Shown piece by piece: positions 51,989 through 61,526 of a stretch of DNA of 64,000 bases; the first letter of the stretch is position 1; every line of letters starts with the position of its first letter. The stretch comes from Marinomonas sp. KMM3893 (lineage in GTDB: Bacteria; Pseudomonadota; Gammaproteobacteria; Pseudomonadales; Marinomonadaceae). Under the pieces are notes generated by a model. That model was given only the letters and a program-made list of their open reading frames with translations, ran no database searches and was not told the DNA's origin. Where the stretch lies: the NCBI RefSeq assembly GCF_004352855.1, contig NZ_SJSC01000003.1, positions 186,001-250,000 on the forward strand, read 5' to 3'. Position numbers and translations under genes: made by a program.

Positions 51989-52882
51989 TTAAGCGTTTTT
52001 TACGCCAACAATGCGTACCCATTCTTCTTTTTCTGTAATTGACTCAATGGTAAACCATTCCTGATACGCCTCGATGACTTCCTGTGCTTGATTTGCAAGG
52101 ATGCCGGATAGCGCCAGTTTACCGTTAGGTTTCACTAGGGTGGTGATCGTTGTAGCCAATTGAGCAAGAGGGCCCGCTAGGATGTTTGCTACCACGATAT
52201 CAGCTTGTAAGTCTGACTCATAAGGCGGCAGTTTTACTTCAATGCGCGCTGGGTCTATTTGGTTGCGTTCTGCATTGGCTTGGGTGGCTTGAACCGCTTG
52301 TGGGTCAATGTCGATACCCACCATGTTATTCGCGCCAAGCAATAGCCCTGCAATGCCTAGAATGCCGGAGCCACAACCATAATCAATGATGGTTTTGTTT
52401 TCGCAGTCAATGCTGTCTAGCCATTGTAGACATAACGCTGTGGTTGGGTGAGTGCCTGTGCCAAAGGCTAAGCCTGGGTCTAGCATCAGCGTGATGGCAT
52501 TTTCATCAGGCACTTCGCGCCAGCTAGGGCATACCCATAGGCGTTCGCCGAATTTGATGGGATGGTAGCTGTCCATCCATTCTCGTTCCCAATCTTTGTC
52601 TTCTACGATTTCAATTTTTAGCTCAAGTGACTCAGCGTCGCCTAATGCAGCGGCTTTGTGTTCAACGGCTGGGCGAATGTGCTCAAGGTCAGCATCTGCT
52701 TCAAATAAGCCAGTGACTTGGGTGTGCTTCCATAATGGTGTGGTGTTCAGGTCTGGTTCGTAGACTGGGTCGTCATGCACGTCTTCAAAGGTCACCACGA
52801 TTGCGCCGCAATCTAGCAGAGTATCTTCAAAGGCTGGGACGTGCTCAGGTGTGGTATTTAAACGTATTTGAAGCCAAGGCAT
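51989..52882 (-). CDS. prmA: Ribosomal protein L11 methyltransferase
   Basis: A 297-residue protein. The N-terminal substrate-recognition domain (MPWLQIRLNTTPEHVPAFED) precedes a SAM domain with LDPGLAFGTGTHPTTALCL (the PrmA hallmark), IIDYGCGSGILGIAG and ADIVVANILAGPLAQLA. It trimethylates L11. Same strand as accBC, 121 bases downstream of the accC stop. Confidence 0.95.
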   Translation of the reverse strand: MPWLQIRLNTTPEHVPAFEDTLLDCGAIVVTFEDVHDDPVYEPDLNTTPLWKHTQVTGLFEADADLEHIRPAVEHKAAALGDAESLELKIEIVEDKDWEREWMDSYHPIKFGERLWVCPSWREVPDENAITLMLDPGLAFGTGTHPTTALCLQWLDSIDCENKTIIDYGCGSGILGIAGLLLGANNMVGIDIDPQAVQATQANAERNQIDPARIEVKLPPYESDLQADIVVANILAGPLAQLATTITTLVKPNGKLALSGILANQAQEVIEAYQEWFTIESITEKEEWVRIVGVKNA

Positions 52883-52956
52883 AAAACAAGAATCCGAAAA
52901 TAAACAATCAAGGGGTAGAATAACGAAGCTGGGGAAGGTTCGCGAGTAGAAAATGA

Positions 52957-52991
52957 TTACCCCTAGCGATTTTTACGATCGCTAGGGGTAA
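52957..52991 (-). terminator. Hairpin after accC
   Basis: TTACCCCTAGCGAT and ATCGCTAGGGGTAA form a perfect 14-bp stem with a 7-base loop. The T tract is weak, so termination may be partial. Confidence 0.75.
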
Positions 52992-53003
52992 AAGCGTCAG
53001 CGA

Positions 53004-54344
53004 TTAAAGGCCGAGCTTTTTCTCCAAATAATGGATGTTAACGCCACCAGCAATAAAGTTCGCATCGTTTGTGAGATCTTTTTGCAGGTCAATGTTGCTC
53101 TTGATGCCATCGATGAAGGTTTCATCTAGTGCACCAGAAAGGCGTTTTAGTGCCATAGTACGGTCCGGCGCATGACAGATGATTTTTGCAATCATAGAGT
53201 CGTACGTTGGTGGTACTGAGTAGCCGCTGTAAAGGTGAGAATCAACGCGTACACCGTTACCGCCTGGCGCATGGAAGTAGTTCACTTTACCAGGGCTTGG
53301 CATGAAGGTTTTAGGGTCTTCAGCGTTAATTCGTGCTTCTACTGCATGGCCGTTTAGCTTGATGTCTTCTTGTTTAAGAGTCAAAGGCATGCCGCTGGCA
53401 ATACGAAGCTGTTCTTTTACGATGTCGACACCCGTTACCATTTCTGTAACAGGGTGCTCTACTTGTACACGAGTGTTCATTTCGATGAAGTAGAAAGCGC
53501 CATCTTCGTATAGGAATTCGAATGTACCTGCGCCGCGGTAGTTGATCTTGATACAAGCATCAACACACGCTTTTAAACAGGCTTGGCGAGATTCTTCGTT
53601 CAGCATTGGTGCTGGTGCTTCTTCCAATACTTTTTGGTGACGACGTTGCAAAGAACAGTCGCGATCGTATAAATGAATCGCGTTGCCTTGGCCATCAGCA
53701 AGTACTTGAACTTCTACGTGACGTGGGTTTTGTAGGAATTTTTCCATGTAAACCGTACTGTCACCGAAGTAAGAACCCGCTTCAGATTGCGTCACGCTGA
53801 TGGCTTTAAGTAGGCTGCCTTCGTTGTGAACAACGCGCATACCACGACCACCACCACCTGCAGCGGCTTTGATGATCACAGGGAAGCCAATTTCACGAGC
53901 AATGCGAACACATTCTTCTGGGTCTTCTGGCACTGGGCCGTTAGAGCCTGGAACGGTAGGAACGCCAGCTTCTTTCATGGCTTTAATCGCAGAAACTTTG
54001 TCACCCATAAGGCGAATCGTTTCAGCTTTAGGTCCAATGAAGGCGAAGCCAGAGCGTTCAACTTGTTCAGCAAAATCTGCGTTTTCAGCTAGAAAGCCGT
54101 AACCTGGGTGAATCCCAGAAGTGTCTGTCAATTCTGCGGCACTGATGATCGCAGGAATGTTCAGATAGCTTTGCGCTGAAGGATTTGGTCCGATACAGAT
54201 GGATTCGTCTGCTAGGCGAACATGTAGTAGGTCGCGGTCAATTTTAGAGTGAACCGCAACGGTTTTGATACCGAGTTCTTTACACGCACGTAAAATACGT
54301 AGCGCGATTTCGCCTCGGTTTGCAATCAATACCTTATCGAGCAT
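53004..54344 (-). CDS. accC: Biotin carboxylase subunit of acetyl-CoA carboxylase
   Basis: A 446-residue ATP-grasp enzyme. Starts [20 protein letters not shown], with [18 protein letters not shown] (glycine-rich lid), [36 protein letters not shown] and [13 protein letters not shown]. It carboxylates biotin on AccB with bicarbonate and ATP. It follows accB by 21 bases. Confidence 0.97.
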   Translation of the reverse strand: MLDKVLIANRGEIALRILRACKELGIKTVAVHSKIDRDLLHVRLADESICIGPNPSAQSYLNIPAIISAAELTDTSGIHPGYGFLAENADFAEQVERSGFAFIGPKAETIRLMGDKVSAIKAMKEAGVPTVPGSNGPVPEDPEECVRIAREIGFPVIIKAAAGGGGRGMRVVHNEGSLLKAISVTQSEAGSYFGDSTVYMEKFLQNPRHVEVQVLADGQGNAIHLYDRDCSLQRRHQKVLEEAPAPMLNEESRQACLKACVDACIKINYRGAGTFEFLYEDGAFYFIEMNTRVQVEHPVTEMVTGVDIVKEQLRIASGMPLTLKQEDIKLNGHAVEARINAEDPKTFMPSPGKVNYFHAPGGNGVRVDSHLYSGYSVPPTYDSMIAKIICHAPDRTMALKRLSGALDETFIDGIKSNIDLQKDLTNDANFIAGGVNIHYLEKKLGL

Positions 54345-54365
54345 GATGAAACCTATTGCTGTGGA

Positions 54366-54818
54366 TTAAACGATGGAAACGAGAGGTTGATCAAATTCAA
54401 CTGGCTCGCCGTCTTCTACAAGGATGGCACCGATAGTACCAGACTTGTCAGCTTCGATTTGGTTCATCATTTTCATGGCTTCAACGATACAGATAGTATC
54501 GCCAGCGTTGACTTTTTGACCGACTTCAATGAAGGCTTTAGCACCTGGTGCTGAAGATTTGTAGTAAGTTCCAACCATTGGGGAATTTACTGTGTGGCCT
54601 GCGATTTCAGGTGCGGCTGCTGGTGCGGCAGAAGAAGACGCTGGTGCAGGCGCTGGCGCAGCTTGAGGTGCTGGCGCTGCCATCATTTGTGGCGCCATAG
54701 CAACGGGAGCGCCGCCACGACTAATGCGAACGGCTTCTTCGCCTTCTTTGATTTCAATCTCGTAGACGTTAGATTCTTCTAGAAGCTCGATTAGTTTTTT
54801 AATTTTGCGAATATCCAT
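54366..54818 (-). CDS. accB: Biotin carboxyl carrier protein
   Basis: A 150-residue protein. An N-terminal helix, an Ala/Pro linker (residues 40-70) and a biotinyl domain with [12 protein letters not shown], biotinylated K116. Paired with accC. In Pseudomonas aroQ precedes accB, but here the 285 bases upstream are non-coding. Confidence 0.97.
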   Translation of the reverse strand: MDIRKIKKLIELLEESNVYEIEIKEGEEAVRISRGGAPVAMAPQMMAAPAPQAAPAPAPASSSAAPAAAPEIAGHTVNSPMVGTYYKSSAPGAKAFIEVGQKVNAGDTICIVEAMKMMNQIEADKSGTIGAILVEDGEPVEFDQPLVSIV

Positions 54819-55103
54819 TGTTACTCTCTTCTTTCGGTCTAAATTGTTTAGCGCTTTTATGAAGGCTAATCATTATTAATTCGGCACGCTCTGGCAAAAA
54901 TAAAGATCTTTAATGAAGAGATTGCAAAACAGCCGTCCTGGCAACCTGCTAACATCAAATGACCAAAGGGAAGGGGTCAGAGTCATGTGGCGAGAAATTA
55001 TCGTTAAAAACCGTGAAATTGTCCAGTTATGACGTAAAAAAACCGAAAACTGGCACTCCTGTTTTATATTTAACCAGTGGTAAACCGACCGGCCTTTTTT
55101 CAC
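54819..55103. other. Non-coding gap where aroQ would be expected
   Basis: 285 bases between dsbD and accB. Short ORFs on both strands show no family match and poor composition. It should carry the accBC promoter. There is no trace of a type II dehydroquinase (no FGPNLN-type start or HISN motif). Confidence 0.6.
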
Positions 55104-56948
55104 TTAATCGCTTTTCGTTACAAAGTGTAGACGATTTAAAACCTCAGCCTTAGTCGGCTCACCCACGAGGGTTAACTTTTTCCTTTCATTGCCTTTAGTG
55201 TCTAGAAAAATCAGTGATGGCGGGCCGAAAATAGCGAAATGCGCCATCAGCGCTTTGTTCTCTGGCGTGTTTTTGGTCACATCTACTCTCACAAGCTGAA
55301 CGTTTTGCAGCAGTGGGCGCACGTCGTTGGCTTTAAAAATCTCTTCTTCCATGACTTTGCAGCTAATGCACCAATCCGCATAAATATCCAACACTATGGG
55401 TCTGTTGTCATCGGCGGCTACCAAGGCGTGGATCTCATCCAATCCACCGATGGTTTGTTTGAACATAGGTGCGGACAGTGTCGTGACCATGCCTTGACTG
55501 GCAGCAATGGGTTTTAGAGGGTTGCTTGAACCAGTGGCTCCGCCGTACATTTCGAACGCACCAATGACGCCAAAGAATAGGGCGAAGAACCAGCGCACTG
55601 GGTGAGAGTAAGACGTGGTGACTCTATGTAAGAAATAGGCACTGATCGCAAAAGCCAGCGCGCCCCACAACACAAGGTGTGTCATAGCGGGTAGCCAACG
55701 GGTGGCGAGCCAAATCGACACCGCCAGTAGGGCAAAGCCCATAATGACTTTGGTATCGTGCAGCCAAGGGCCATTTTTGGGTAGTATTTTGGGGCCAAAA
55801 AGTCCGACCAAGAGCAAAGGAATCCCCATGCCTAACGCCATGACAAACAGCATAAGCGCGCCATACCAAATATCCCCTTGGCTGGAAATATAAAGCAAGA
55901 TGCCTGCCACGGGAGCCGAGACACAAGGTGAAACGATCAGCGTCGCCAGTACCCCAGCCATAAACGTATTTAGAGTAGTGCGTACGCTAGAGTTTGTTTC
56001 AGACTTGCCACTTTGTTGCAGTCGATTTTGCCAAGAAGAGGGCAGACGCAACTCATAAACACCAAACATGGCGAGCGCCAGCGCAATAAAGAGAGCGGCA
56101 CTAATGCCCAGTAAAATAGGGCTTTGCAATTGCGCTTGCAGGTTGAGTTGGGTACCAAAGACGCCAGCGATGGCACCAATGGCACCATACGTCAGAGCCA
56201 TGGCCAACACATAGACAACACTGTAATAGAAAGCCCCTAGTTTTGAGCGCCGAGTGCCCACCACAATAGCGCTAACAATTGGAATCATAGGCAATACGCA
56301 AGGGGTGAGTGAGAGCAAAAGCCCAAACCCAAAGAGCGCGGCAATAGCGGTCCACAGACTGCTTGATGCAAGCAATTGGCTAATGGAGGAGGCTTCTGAA
56401 GGCGCAAAATCAGGCGTTTGTGACGCAGACGATGACGTCTTTTTGCTGTCTATGCTAGGCTTTGTTTGTTCAGCGGTAGTTGTCGTGAACTTTTTTTCTA
56501 CGGGCGGTACGGTAAATTCAATTGGCTCTACTTGTGGCGCATAGCAGAGGCCTTTTTCAGCACAACCTTGATAATGTAAGGCGGCCTTGATTTTGGTGCC
56601 AGCAGGTAAGGTAATGTCATAATAAATAGGAACCGATAGCTGGTGTTTGTAAACAATGACATCACCAAAGTATTTGTCGGTTTTGTCTTCTCCTTTCGGC
56701 AGCGCCGCGAAATGCAGTTTGTCGGCTTGCGGACCAGAAAGAGACAGGCGGTTTTGATAGAGATAATAACCTTCGTGAATAAACCAATTGGCTTTGATGA
56801 TGCCATTTTGAGGTGCATCAATAGACACTTTGAATGCTTGCTCAACGGGAAGAAAGGTTGGCTCTAATGATTTGCTAGTGGGGGCAAAAGTAAAGGCAAA
56901 GGCCGTGCTGTTAACCAATAGCAAAAAAAATACAATCAATGTGCGCAT
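55104..56948 (-). CDS. dsbD: Thiol:disulfide interchange protein DsbD
   Basis: A 614-residue protein. Signal peptide (RTLIVFFLLLVNSTAFA). Periplasmic alpha domain to about residue 165 with YQGCAEKGLCYAPQ (redox Cys pair). Eight-helix beta domain with the paired membrane cysteines in LTPCVLPMIPI and IVSPCVSAPVAG. C-terminal gamma domain, thioredoxin-like, with YADWCISCKVMEE. It carries electrons from cytoplasmic thioredoxin to periplasmic disulfides. Full-length, all three cysteine pairs present. Confidence 0.95.
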   Translation of the reverse strand: MRTLIVFFLLLVNSTAFAFTFAPTSKSLEPTFLPVEQAFKVSIDAPQNGIIKANWFIHEGYYLYQNRLSLSGPQADKLHFAALPKGEDKTDKYFGDVIVYKHQLSVPIYYDITLPAGTKIKAALHYQGCAEKGLCYAPQVEPIEFTVPPVEKKFTTTTAEQTKPSIDSKKTSSSASQTPDFAPSEASSISQLLASSSLWTAIAALFGFGLLLSLTPCVLPMIPIVSAIVVGTRRSKLGAFYYSVVYVLAMALTYGAIGAIAGVFGTQLNLQAQLQSPILLGISAALFIALALAMFGVYELRLPSSWQNRLQQSGKSETNSSVRTTLNTFMAGVLATLIVSPCVSAPVAGILLYISSQGDIWYGALMLFVMALGMGIPLLLVGLFGPKILPKNGPWLHDTKVIMGFALLAVSIWLATRWLPAMTHLVLWGALAFAISAYFLHRVTTSYSHPVRWFFALFFGVIGAFEMYGGATGSSNPLKPIAASQGMVTTLSAPMFKQTIGGLDEIHALVAADDNRPIVLDIYADWCISCKVMEEEIFKANDVRPLLQNVQLVRVDVTKNTPENKALMAHFAIFGPPSLIFLDTKGNERKKLTLVGEPTKAEVLNRLHFVTKSD

Positions 56949-57055
56949 AATAATCTTTCGTAAAATAAGTTAGAGTGCGTGAATCTATTCCATCACGCGA
57001 ATAGCGGATATAGACTATCAAGCCGTCAAAAAGTTGCTAGTCATAAGGGGTTAAA

Positions 57056-57913
57056 TTGAGCATTAAAACGATATCCTTACTGTTTGCTGTCATTTTCCTA
57101 GCAGGGTGTCAGGCAAATGTGAAAAAATCAGACTCATCACAAACGATGGCTGACGCAGAACCGTCCGCGCCGACCTTGGCATCATCACAATCAACAACGC
57201 CGCCTCGCACGTCAGTCACACAAGCGGCGGCTTTACCTAAAAAAACGATGACGGCGTATGAGAGTCTTACTGACAAGCTGGTCAAACAGGGTCAACAAGC
57301 GCTGGCGGAGAAGCGTTTGCTTACGCCTGTAGAAGACAATGCTAATTTGTATTTTCAAGCGGTGTTAGGGCGCGACCCAGGTAATTACTCTGCGACAGTA
57401 GGGATTGCCGAGATTGTCGATACTTACACCCAGTGGGCGTGGAATGCTGCGCAACAGGGTAATTATAAAATGGCGACTCGTTATTTGGCGTCCGCGCGTT
57501 CTGCTAACCCAGAAGATGCGACTATTACGCAAATGGACCAACGAATTGCCCGTTTAAAAGCACAGCGAGCGGCCGCAGTAGCGCGTCAAAAGGCGGCTCA
57601 GCCATCTGCTGAGTCATCACAAAAGGAGAACGGCCACGCCGTTGAGACAGCAGTGACGACGGCGCCAGCAAAAGCTGGGCAATACTTTTTGCCAAAGACG
57701 CTATTTAGTTTGAGTGACGATGAGATTGTTGAGAAAATGCAGCCTATCATCGATAAGGTAAAAAAAGACAAAAATGACATTGCCATTTATTGGCCGAATG
57801 ACAAAGAAGCGCGATTGATTTATCAAATTATTAACAGTCGTGTGGTTGATTTTCGTGTGCGGGCTATGATTTATCATCGCTCAGATTACATGGTCGAATT
57901 ACAACAGAATTAA
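57056..57913 (+). CDS. Lipoprotein of unknown function with periplasmic C-terminal domain
   Basis: A 285-residue protein starting at TTG 57056, with AAGGGG 5-6 bases upstream. The signal peptide ends in a lipobox, FLAGC (C18). A Ser/Thr/Pro-rich stretch follows, then a helical TPR-like part (YFQAVLGRDPGNYSATVGIAE, ATRYLASARSANPEDA), an Ala/Gln-rich linker and a C-terminal domain from about residue 205. Gln at +2 suggests the outer membrane. DUF2333 gene 9 bases downstream, so probably cotranscribed. Confidence 0.72.
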   Translation: MSIKTISLLFAVIFLAGCQANVKKSDSSQTMADAEPSAPTLASSQSTTPPRTSVTQAAALPKKTMTAYESLTDKLVKQGQQALAEKRLLTPVEDNANLYFQAVLGRDPGNYSATVGIAEIVDTYTQWAWNAAQQGNYKMATRYLASARSANPEDATITQMDQRIARLKAQRAAAVARQKAAQPSAESSQKENGHAVETAVTTAPAKAGQYFLPKTLFSLSDDEIVEKMQPIIDKVKKDKNDIAIYWPNDKEARLIYQIINSRVVDFRVRAMIYHRSDYMVELQQN

Positions 57914-57922
57914 GGTGAAATA

Positions 57923-58987
57923 ATGATGGCGAGTTTATTAAGTAAATTGCAGTTTTGGAAAGGTAGCTCCCATTTACCTGGTTTGTGGAAATGGTTGCTG
58001 GCGTTGGTGTGTGTGTTGGCTATTTTGCTCTCTGTGTTGGGCATGTATTGGAGCAATGAACCGAGCCAGTTTGATGTGGTTGCAGAAGCCAAAGCGACGG
58101 CGCAAGCGCGCGATGATCTGGGGGAAAACAAGCAATTGGTTGTGGGTTACACCACCGCCAATACATTGCATGAAATGGTGGATACCTTACTTAATAAGCC
58201 AGGCGGATTTATTTCGAATGATGTGATGCCGCCAGGTATATTCATGGACAATATGCCGTCTTGGGAATTTGGCGTCTTGGTACAAGTCAGGGATTTAGCC
58301 CGCGCGATGCGTAAAGAGTTTAGCCGTTCGCAATCTCAATCTACCGAAGATGTGAACCTAAAAGTCGCTGAGCCGCAGTTTAACTTCGATAACAACAGCT
58401 GGGCATTGCCGTCTAGTGAAAGCGAGTACCTGCGTGGCAACAAAGAAATATTAGAATACATGGATCGCTTGGCGGGAAATTCTTCACAAGCCCCCGCGAA
58501 ATTTTATGCCCGTGCAGACAATCTAGTGGATTGGTTGTCTGATGTTAGTACGCGATTAGGCAGCCTGTCTCAGCGTTTATCTGCCAGTGTGGTGAAAGTG
58601 CGCGAGAACACAGATTTGGCCGGTAATAAGAGCGCACAGGATGCGAGCAACAATAACAATGAAGAAGCTTATAAATACGTTAAGACTCCTTGGGGTCAGA
58701 TCGATAACGTTTTTTATGAAGCGCGTGGTACAAGCTGGGCCTTGATTCACATTCTTAAATCCGTAGAAGTGGATTTTGCTCCGACACTGCGCGATAAAAA
58801 TGCGCTTGTTAGCTTGCGTCAAATTATTCGAGAACTGGAATCCACTCAGGAAAGTGTGTGGTCTCCAATGATTCTAAATGGCAGTGGTTTTGGGGTGTTG
58901 GCGAACCATTCTTTGGTGATGGCGTCTTACCTTTCTCGTGCTAACGCGGCCTTGATTGATTTGCGCAGTTTGCTTGAGCAAGGCTAG
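57923..58987 (+). CDS. DUF2333 family membrane-anchored protein
   Basis: A 354-residue protein (second ATG at 57926 also possible). One N-terminal membrane helix (LWKWLLALVCVLAILLSVLGMYW) and a periplasmic all-helical domain, with GGFISNDVMPPGIFMDNMPSWEFGVL, the most conserved part of DUF2333. Function unknown. Its tight link to the lipoprotein suggests an envelope complex. Confidence 0.85.
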   Translation: MMASLLSKLQFWKGSSHLPGLWKWLLALVCVLAILLSVLGMYWSNEPSQFDVVAEAKATAQARDDLGENKQLVVGYTTANTLHEMVDTLLNKPGGFISNDVMPPGIFMDNMPSWEFGVLVQVRDLARAMRKEFSRSQSQSTEDVNLKVAEPQFNFDNNSWALPSSESEYLRGNKEILEYMDRLAGNSSQAPAKFYARADNLVDWLSDVSTRLGSLSQRLSASVVKVRENTDLAGNKSAQDASNNNNEEAYKYVKTPWGQIDNVFYEARGTSWALIHILKSVEVDFAPTLRDKNALVSLRQIIRELESTQESVWSPMILNGSGFGVLANHSLVMASYLSRANAALIDLRSLLEQG

Positions 58988-59029
58988 GTTGCAAGCCTCA
59001 ATAACGACCGTCTAAGAGACCATAGCGGT

Positions 59030-59545
59030 ATGAATACAAAGCAAAGTCATTTTATTCGTGCCGCTGTGTTAGACGACGCCCCGGCTATTTTAGCCATCTT
59101 TCAGCAAGGTGATCCGTTTGCGGTCACCGCCAATCGACAAGACTGCATCAGTCTGCTTGACGTAATGGAATGGCTTGAAACCGCTACAGACAAGCACCCA
59201 ATGTTGGTGATTGAAGCCCATGGGGAGGTGCTTGCTTGGTGTTCTCTTGAGCCCTTTTATGGTCTTCCTGCCTTTGATAAAGCGTCCGAATTTAGCCTCT
59301 ATGTTGCTCCTGAACATCAACACAGAGGGTTGGGGAAACAGCTTATTCATTATTTGTCGCAGCACCAAGACGACATTGGCTTTACTCATCTGATTGCGTT
59401 TATCTACGCAAGTAACGTTCGCAGCCAAAGCTTTTTTGCAAAGCAAGGGTTTGAGCAGTGGGGGTTATTGCCCAACATTGCGCAATATGGCAGCGTCAAA
59501 GAAGACATTCATCTTTTTGGCAAAGAATTTAGCGAACCAAGCTAG
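59030..59545 (+). CDS. GNAT acetyltransferase, PAT/MddA-like
   Basis: A 171-residue protein of the GNAT fold. Motif A reads FSLYVAPEHQHRGLGKQLIHYL (acetyl-CoA pyrophosphate loop QHRGLG). FIYASNVRSQSFFAKQGFEQWG is motif B. Best resemblance is to phosphinothricin/methionine sulfoximine acetyltransferases. Substrate unknown. Confidence 0.8.
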   Translation: MNTKQSHFIRAAVLDDAPAILAIFQQGDPFAVTANRQDCISLLDVMEWLETATDKHPMLVIEAHGEVLAWCSLEPFYGLPAFDKASEFSLYVAPEHQHRGLGKQLIHYLSQHQDDIGFTHLIAFIYASNVRSQSFFAKQGFEQWGLLPNIAQYGSVKEDIHLFGKEFSEPS

Positions 59546-59694
59546 CGCCGTCGTCGAATCTTAACGTCATCGTGTTTGTGGGTGGCACGCTTTTTAAAGA
59601 AAAGTGGGCTTTGTCACAACAGAACTGTCATAACGACGCGATTAAAATTACCATAGGCGACAATTCCCTTTGAACGCATACCTTAGAGTGACAT

Positions 59695-60114
59695 ATGAAC
59701 ACGAAAATTTATAAAGAAGTCTTTTCCCTTGCCAGTGATTTGATGTCTTGTGCAAATAAACAAGATCAAGCAGGCTTTGATACTTGCTACGCGCAATTGA
59801 AAAAAATCTGTGACGAACACGACAACACCGACAAGGATCACCCGGTTCAATGGGAAGCGCTTGCTGACTTTACTGATGACATTGAATTGGCCATTGCGCT
59901 TTACCATAAGGCTTTATCAAAAGCGGAAGCGATTAATTCAAAAGACTACTTGTCTTCTATTGGTTATTCCACAGCCCGCCTGCAAGTTGAGTTTGGCGAT
60001 ACGGCCGGGGCCATTGCCTCGTTAGAAAAAGCCAAAATCAACAGCAATAAAATCATCGACAAAGAGCTCAAAGCGGAAATTCACGACCTACTAAAAGAGT
60101 TGCAAGACGCCTAA
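59695..60114 (+). CDS. Small helical (TPR-like) conserved protein
   Basis: A 139-residue soluble all-helical protein. DKDHPVQWEALADFTDDIELAIALYHKAL and TARLQVEFGDTAGAIASLEKAK look like two or three TPR helix pairs. I recall related hypothetical proteins in Vibrio and Aeromonas. Function unknown. It ends in a good terminator. Confidence 0.68.
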   Translation: MNTKIYKEVFSLASDLMSCANKQDQAGFDTCYAQLKKICDEHDNTDKDHPVQWEALADFTDDIELAIALYHKALSKAEAINSKDYLSSIGYSTARLQVEFGDTAGAIASLEKAKINSNKIIDKELKAEIHDLLKELQDA

Positions 60115-60128
60115 CCACACGCTAAAGC

Positions 60129-60162
60129 ACGTTACCCAGACGACATGGGTAACGTCGTTTTT
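60129..60162 (+). terminator. Terminator after the TPR-like gene
   Basis: ACGTTACCCA and TGGGTAACGT pair perfectly, followed by CG and TTTTT. Confidence 0.85.
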
Positions 60163-60327
60163 ACCTCTCCCTTTTTCCTGTTACTGCTTTCCTGTTATTA
60201 CTCTCCTAATTATTCTCTAGCTTTTCATCGGTGTCGTTTTAAAATGATTCGTACTGTCTTTGAGTGTCGCAAAACGCAGAAAGACTAACTGATTTATTGC
60301 AAAGCTTGCCTAACGTAATAGGAAATT

Positions 60328-60867
60328 ATGTTTACATTGGAGGTTGAAAAAGGCTTAAAACTGGCTCTGGTTCACCGCACATTCGCGCCCTTATATTTTG
60401 ATATTGTGACGAGAGAGCGTGACTATTTGGGGGAATGGTTGGCTTGGCCGCCACAGGCTCATGATGACGGTTTTTTTCTGAATTTTATTAGTCGCTCTTT
60501 GCGCGACTACGCCGATGGAAAATCACTGGTTTGTGCAATGTTTTATAATGAAACCTTAGTGGGTAATATCAGCTTTAACAGCATCGATCATGATCTGAAA
60601 AAGGTGGAGATTGGTTACTGGCTAAGCGCTAATTATCAAGGTAAAGGGATTGTCTCTAAATGCGTTACTAAACTAATAACGATGGCCTTTACTGACCTCG
60701 ATATGGAGAAAGTGCAAATATCAGCGGCGGTAGACAATCGGCCCAGTCGCCGAGTGTGTGAACGTTTAGGTTTCAAGCTTGAAGGTATGATTACACGAGC
60801 CGAAAACGTGAATGGTCGAGTGCTTGATCATGCTGTGTATGGATTACAGCGTGCAGATTGGCGTTAG
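60328..60867 (+). CDS. GNAT acetyltransferase, RimL-like
   Basis: A 179-residue GNAT protein of the ribosomal-protein-serine acetyltransferase (RimJ/RimL/YdaF) type. RERDYLGEWLAWP, VEIGYWLSANYQGKGIVSKCV (motif A, NYQGKGI) and SAAVDNRPSRRVCERLGFKLEG. Substrate not predictable; not necessarily ribosomal. Confidence 0.83.
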   Translation: MFTLEVEKGLKLALVHRTFAPLYFDIVTRERDYLGEWLAWPPQAHDDGFFLNFISRSLRDYADGKSLVCAMFYNETLVGNISFNSIDHDLKKVEIGYWLSANYQGKGIVSKCVTKLITMAFTDLDMEKVQISAAVDNRPSRRVCERLGFKLEGMITRAENVNGRVLDHAVYGLQRADWR

Positions 60868-60893
60868 GTTTGGTCAATATTTAGGAGGTGTTC

Positions 60894-61436
60894 ATGTTAG
60901 CAAAAGACACGACGGGCCTTATCGTGGTGGATATTCAAGGTAAGCTTGCTCGCCTAGTTCACGACAGTGAATCCTTTATTTCCCATTGCGAAAAGCTGAT
61001 TAAGGCTGCCCAGACGCTCGCTCTCCCGATTATTTACCTTGAACAAAATCCGGATAAATTAGGCTCGACGATAGAAGAAGTTCACTCGTTACTTGCCCCA
61101 TTGGAGGCAATCGAAAAGTTTACCTTCAATGCTTGTGAAGCAACCGAGTTTCGCGCAGCGGTGCAGGCAGAATCACAGGTAACCACTTGGTTAGTATGTG
61201 GCATTGAGGCGCACATATGCGTTTATCAAACCGCCATTGGCTTGTTGGATCGTGGTTACGATGTGCACTTGGTCAGTGATTGTGTTTCTTCCCGAACGCA
61301 GACCAATAAGCAACTTGGGATAACCGCACTGATGAATAAAGGGGTGGCGATAACGGGCTTGGAAATGTGTCTGTACGAACTGGTAAAAGACTGCAGAGCT
61401 CCGGAGTTTCGTTCCATTCTCGGCTTAATTCGATAA
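60894..61436 (+). CDS. Isochorismatase-family hydrolase (YcaC-like)
   Basis: About 180 residues from the ATG at 60894; the GTG at 60888 lies inside the AGGAGG ribosome-binding site. Catalytic Asp in VVDIQGKLA (D13), a Lys near IEKFTFNA, and the nucleophilic Cys in CGIEAHICVYQTA. Cytoplasmic hydrolase of unknown substrate; it does not look like a siderophore isochorismatase. Confidence 0.85.
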   Translation: MLAKDTTGLIVVDIQGKLARLVHDSESFISHCEKLIKAAQTLALPIIYLEQNPDKLGSTIEEVHSLLAPLEAIEKFTFNACEATEFRAAVQAESQVTTWLVCGIEAHICVYQTAIGLLDRGYDVHLVSDCVSSRTQTNKQLGITALMNKGVAITGLEMCLYELVKDCRAPEFRSILGLIR

Positions 61437-61463
61437 GGTCTTACGACACGCATGAGAGAGTGT

Positions 61464-61509
61464 GAAACCACTCCCGCTGATTGAAAACTCAATGGGCGGG
61501 AGTGGTTTC
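61464..61509. terminator. Long hairpin between convergent genes
   Basis: GAAACCACTCCCGC and GCGGGAGTGGTTTC are perfect 14-bp arms. A second inner stem (ATTGA/TCAAT) sits in the loop. It serves both directions. Confidence 0.85.
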
Positions 61510-61526
61510 GTATCTCTTAATAGCGA

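Noticed and set aside
53826-54102. Plus-strand ORFs antisense to accC
   Set aside because: accC is intact and strongly conserved on the opposite strand.
54876-55153. Short ORFs on both strands between dsbD and accB
   Set aside because: No recognisable family, poor composition, no SD, and one overlaps the dsbD end.
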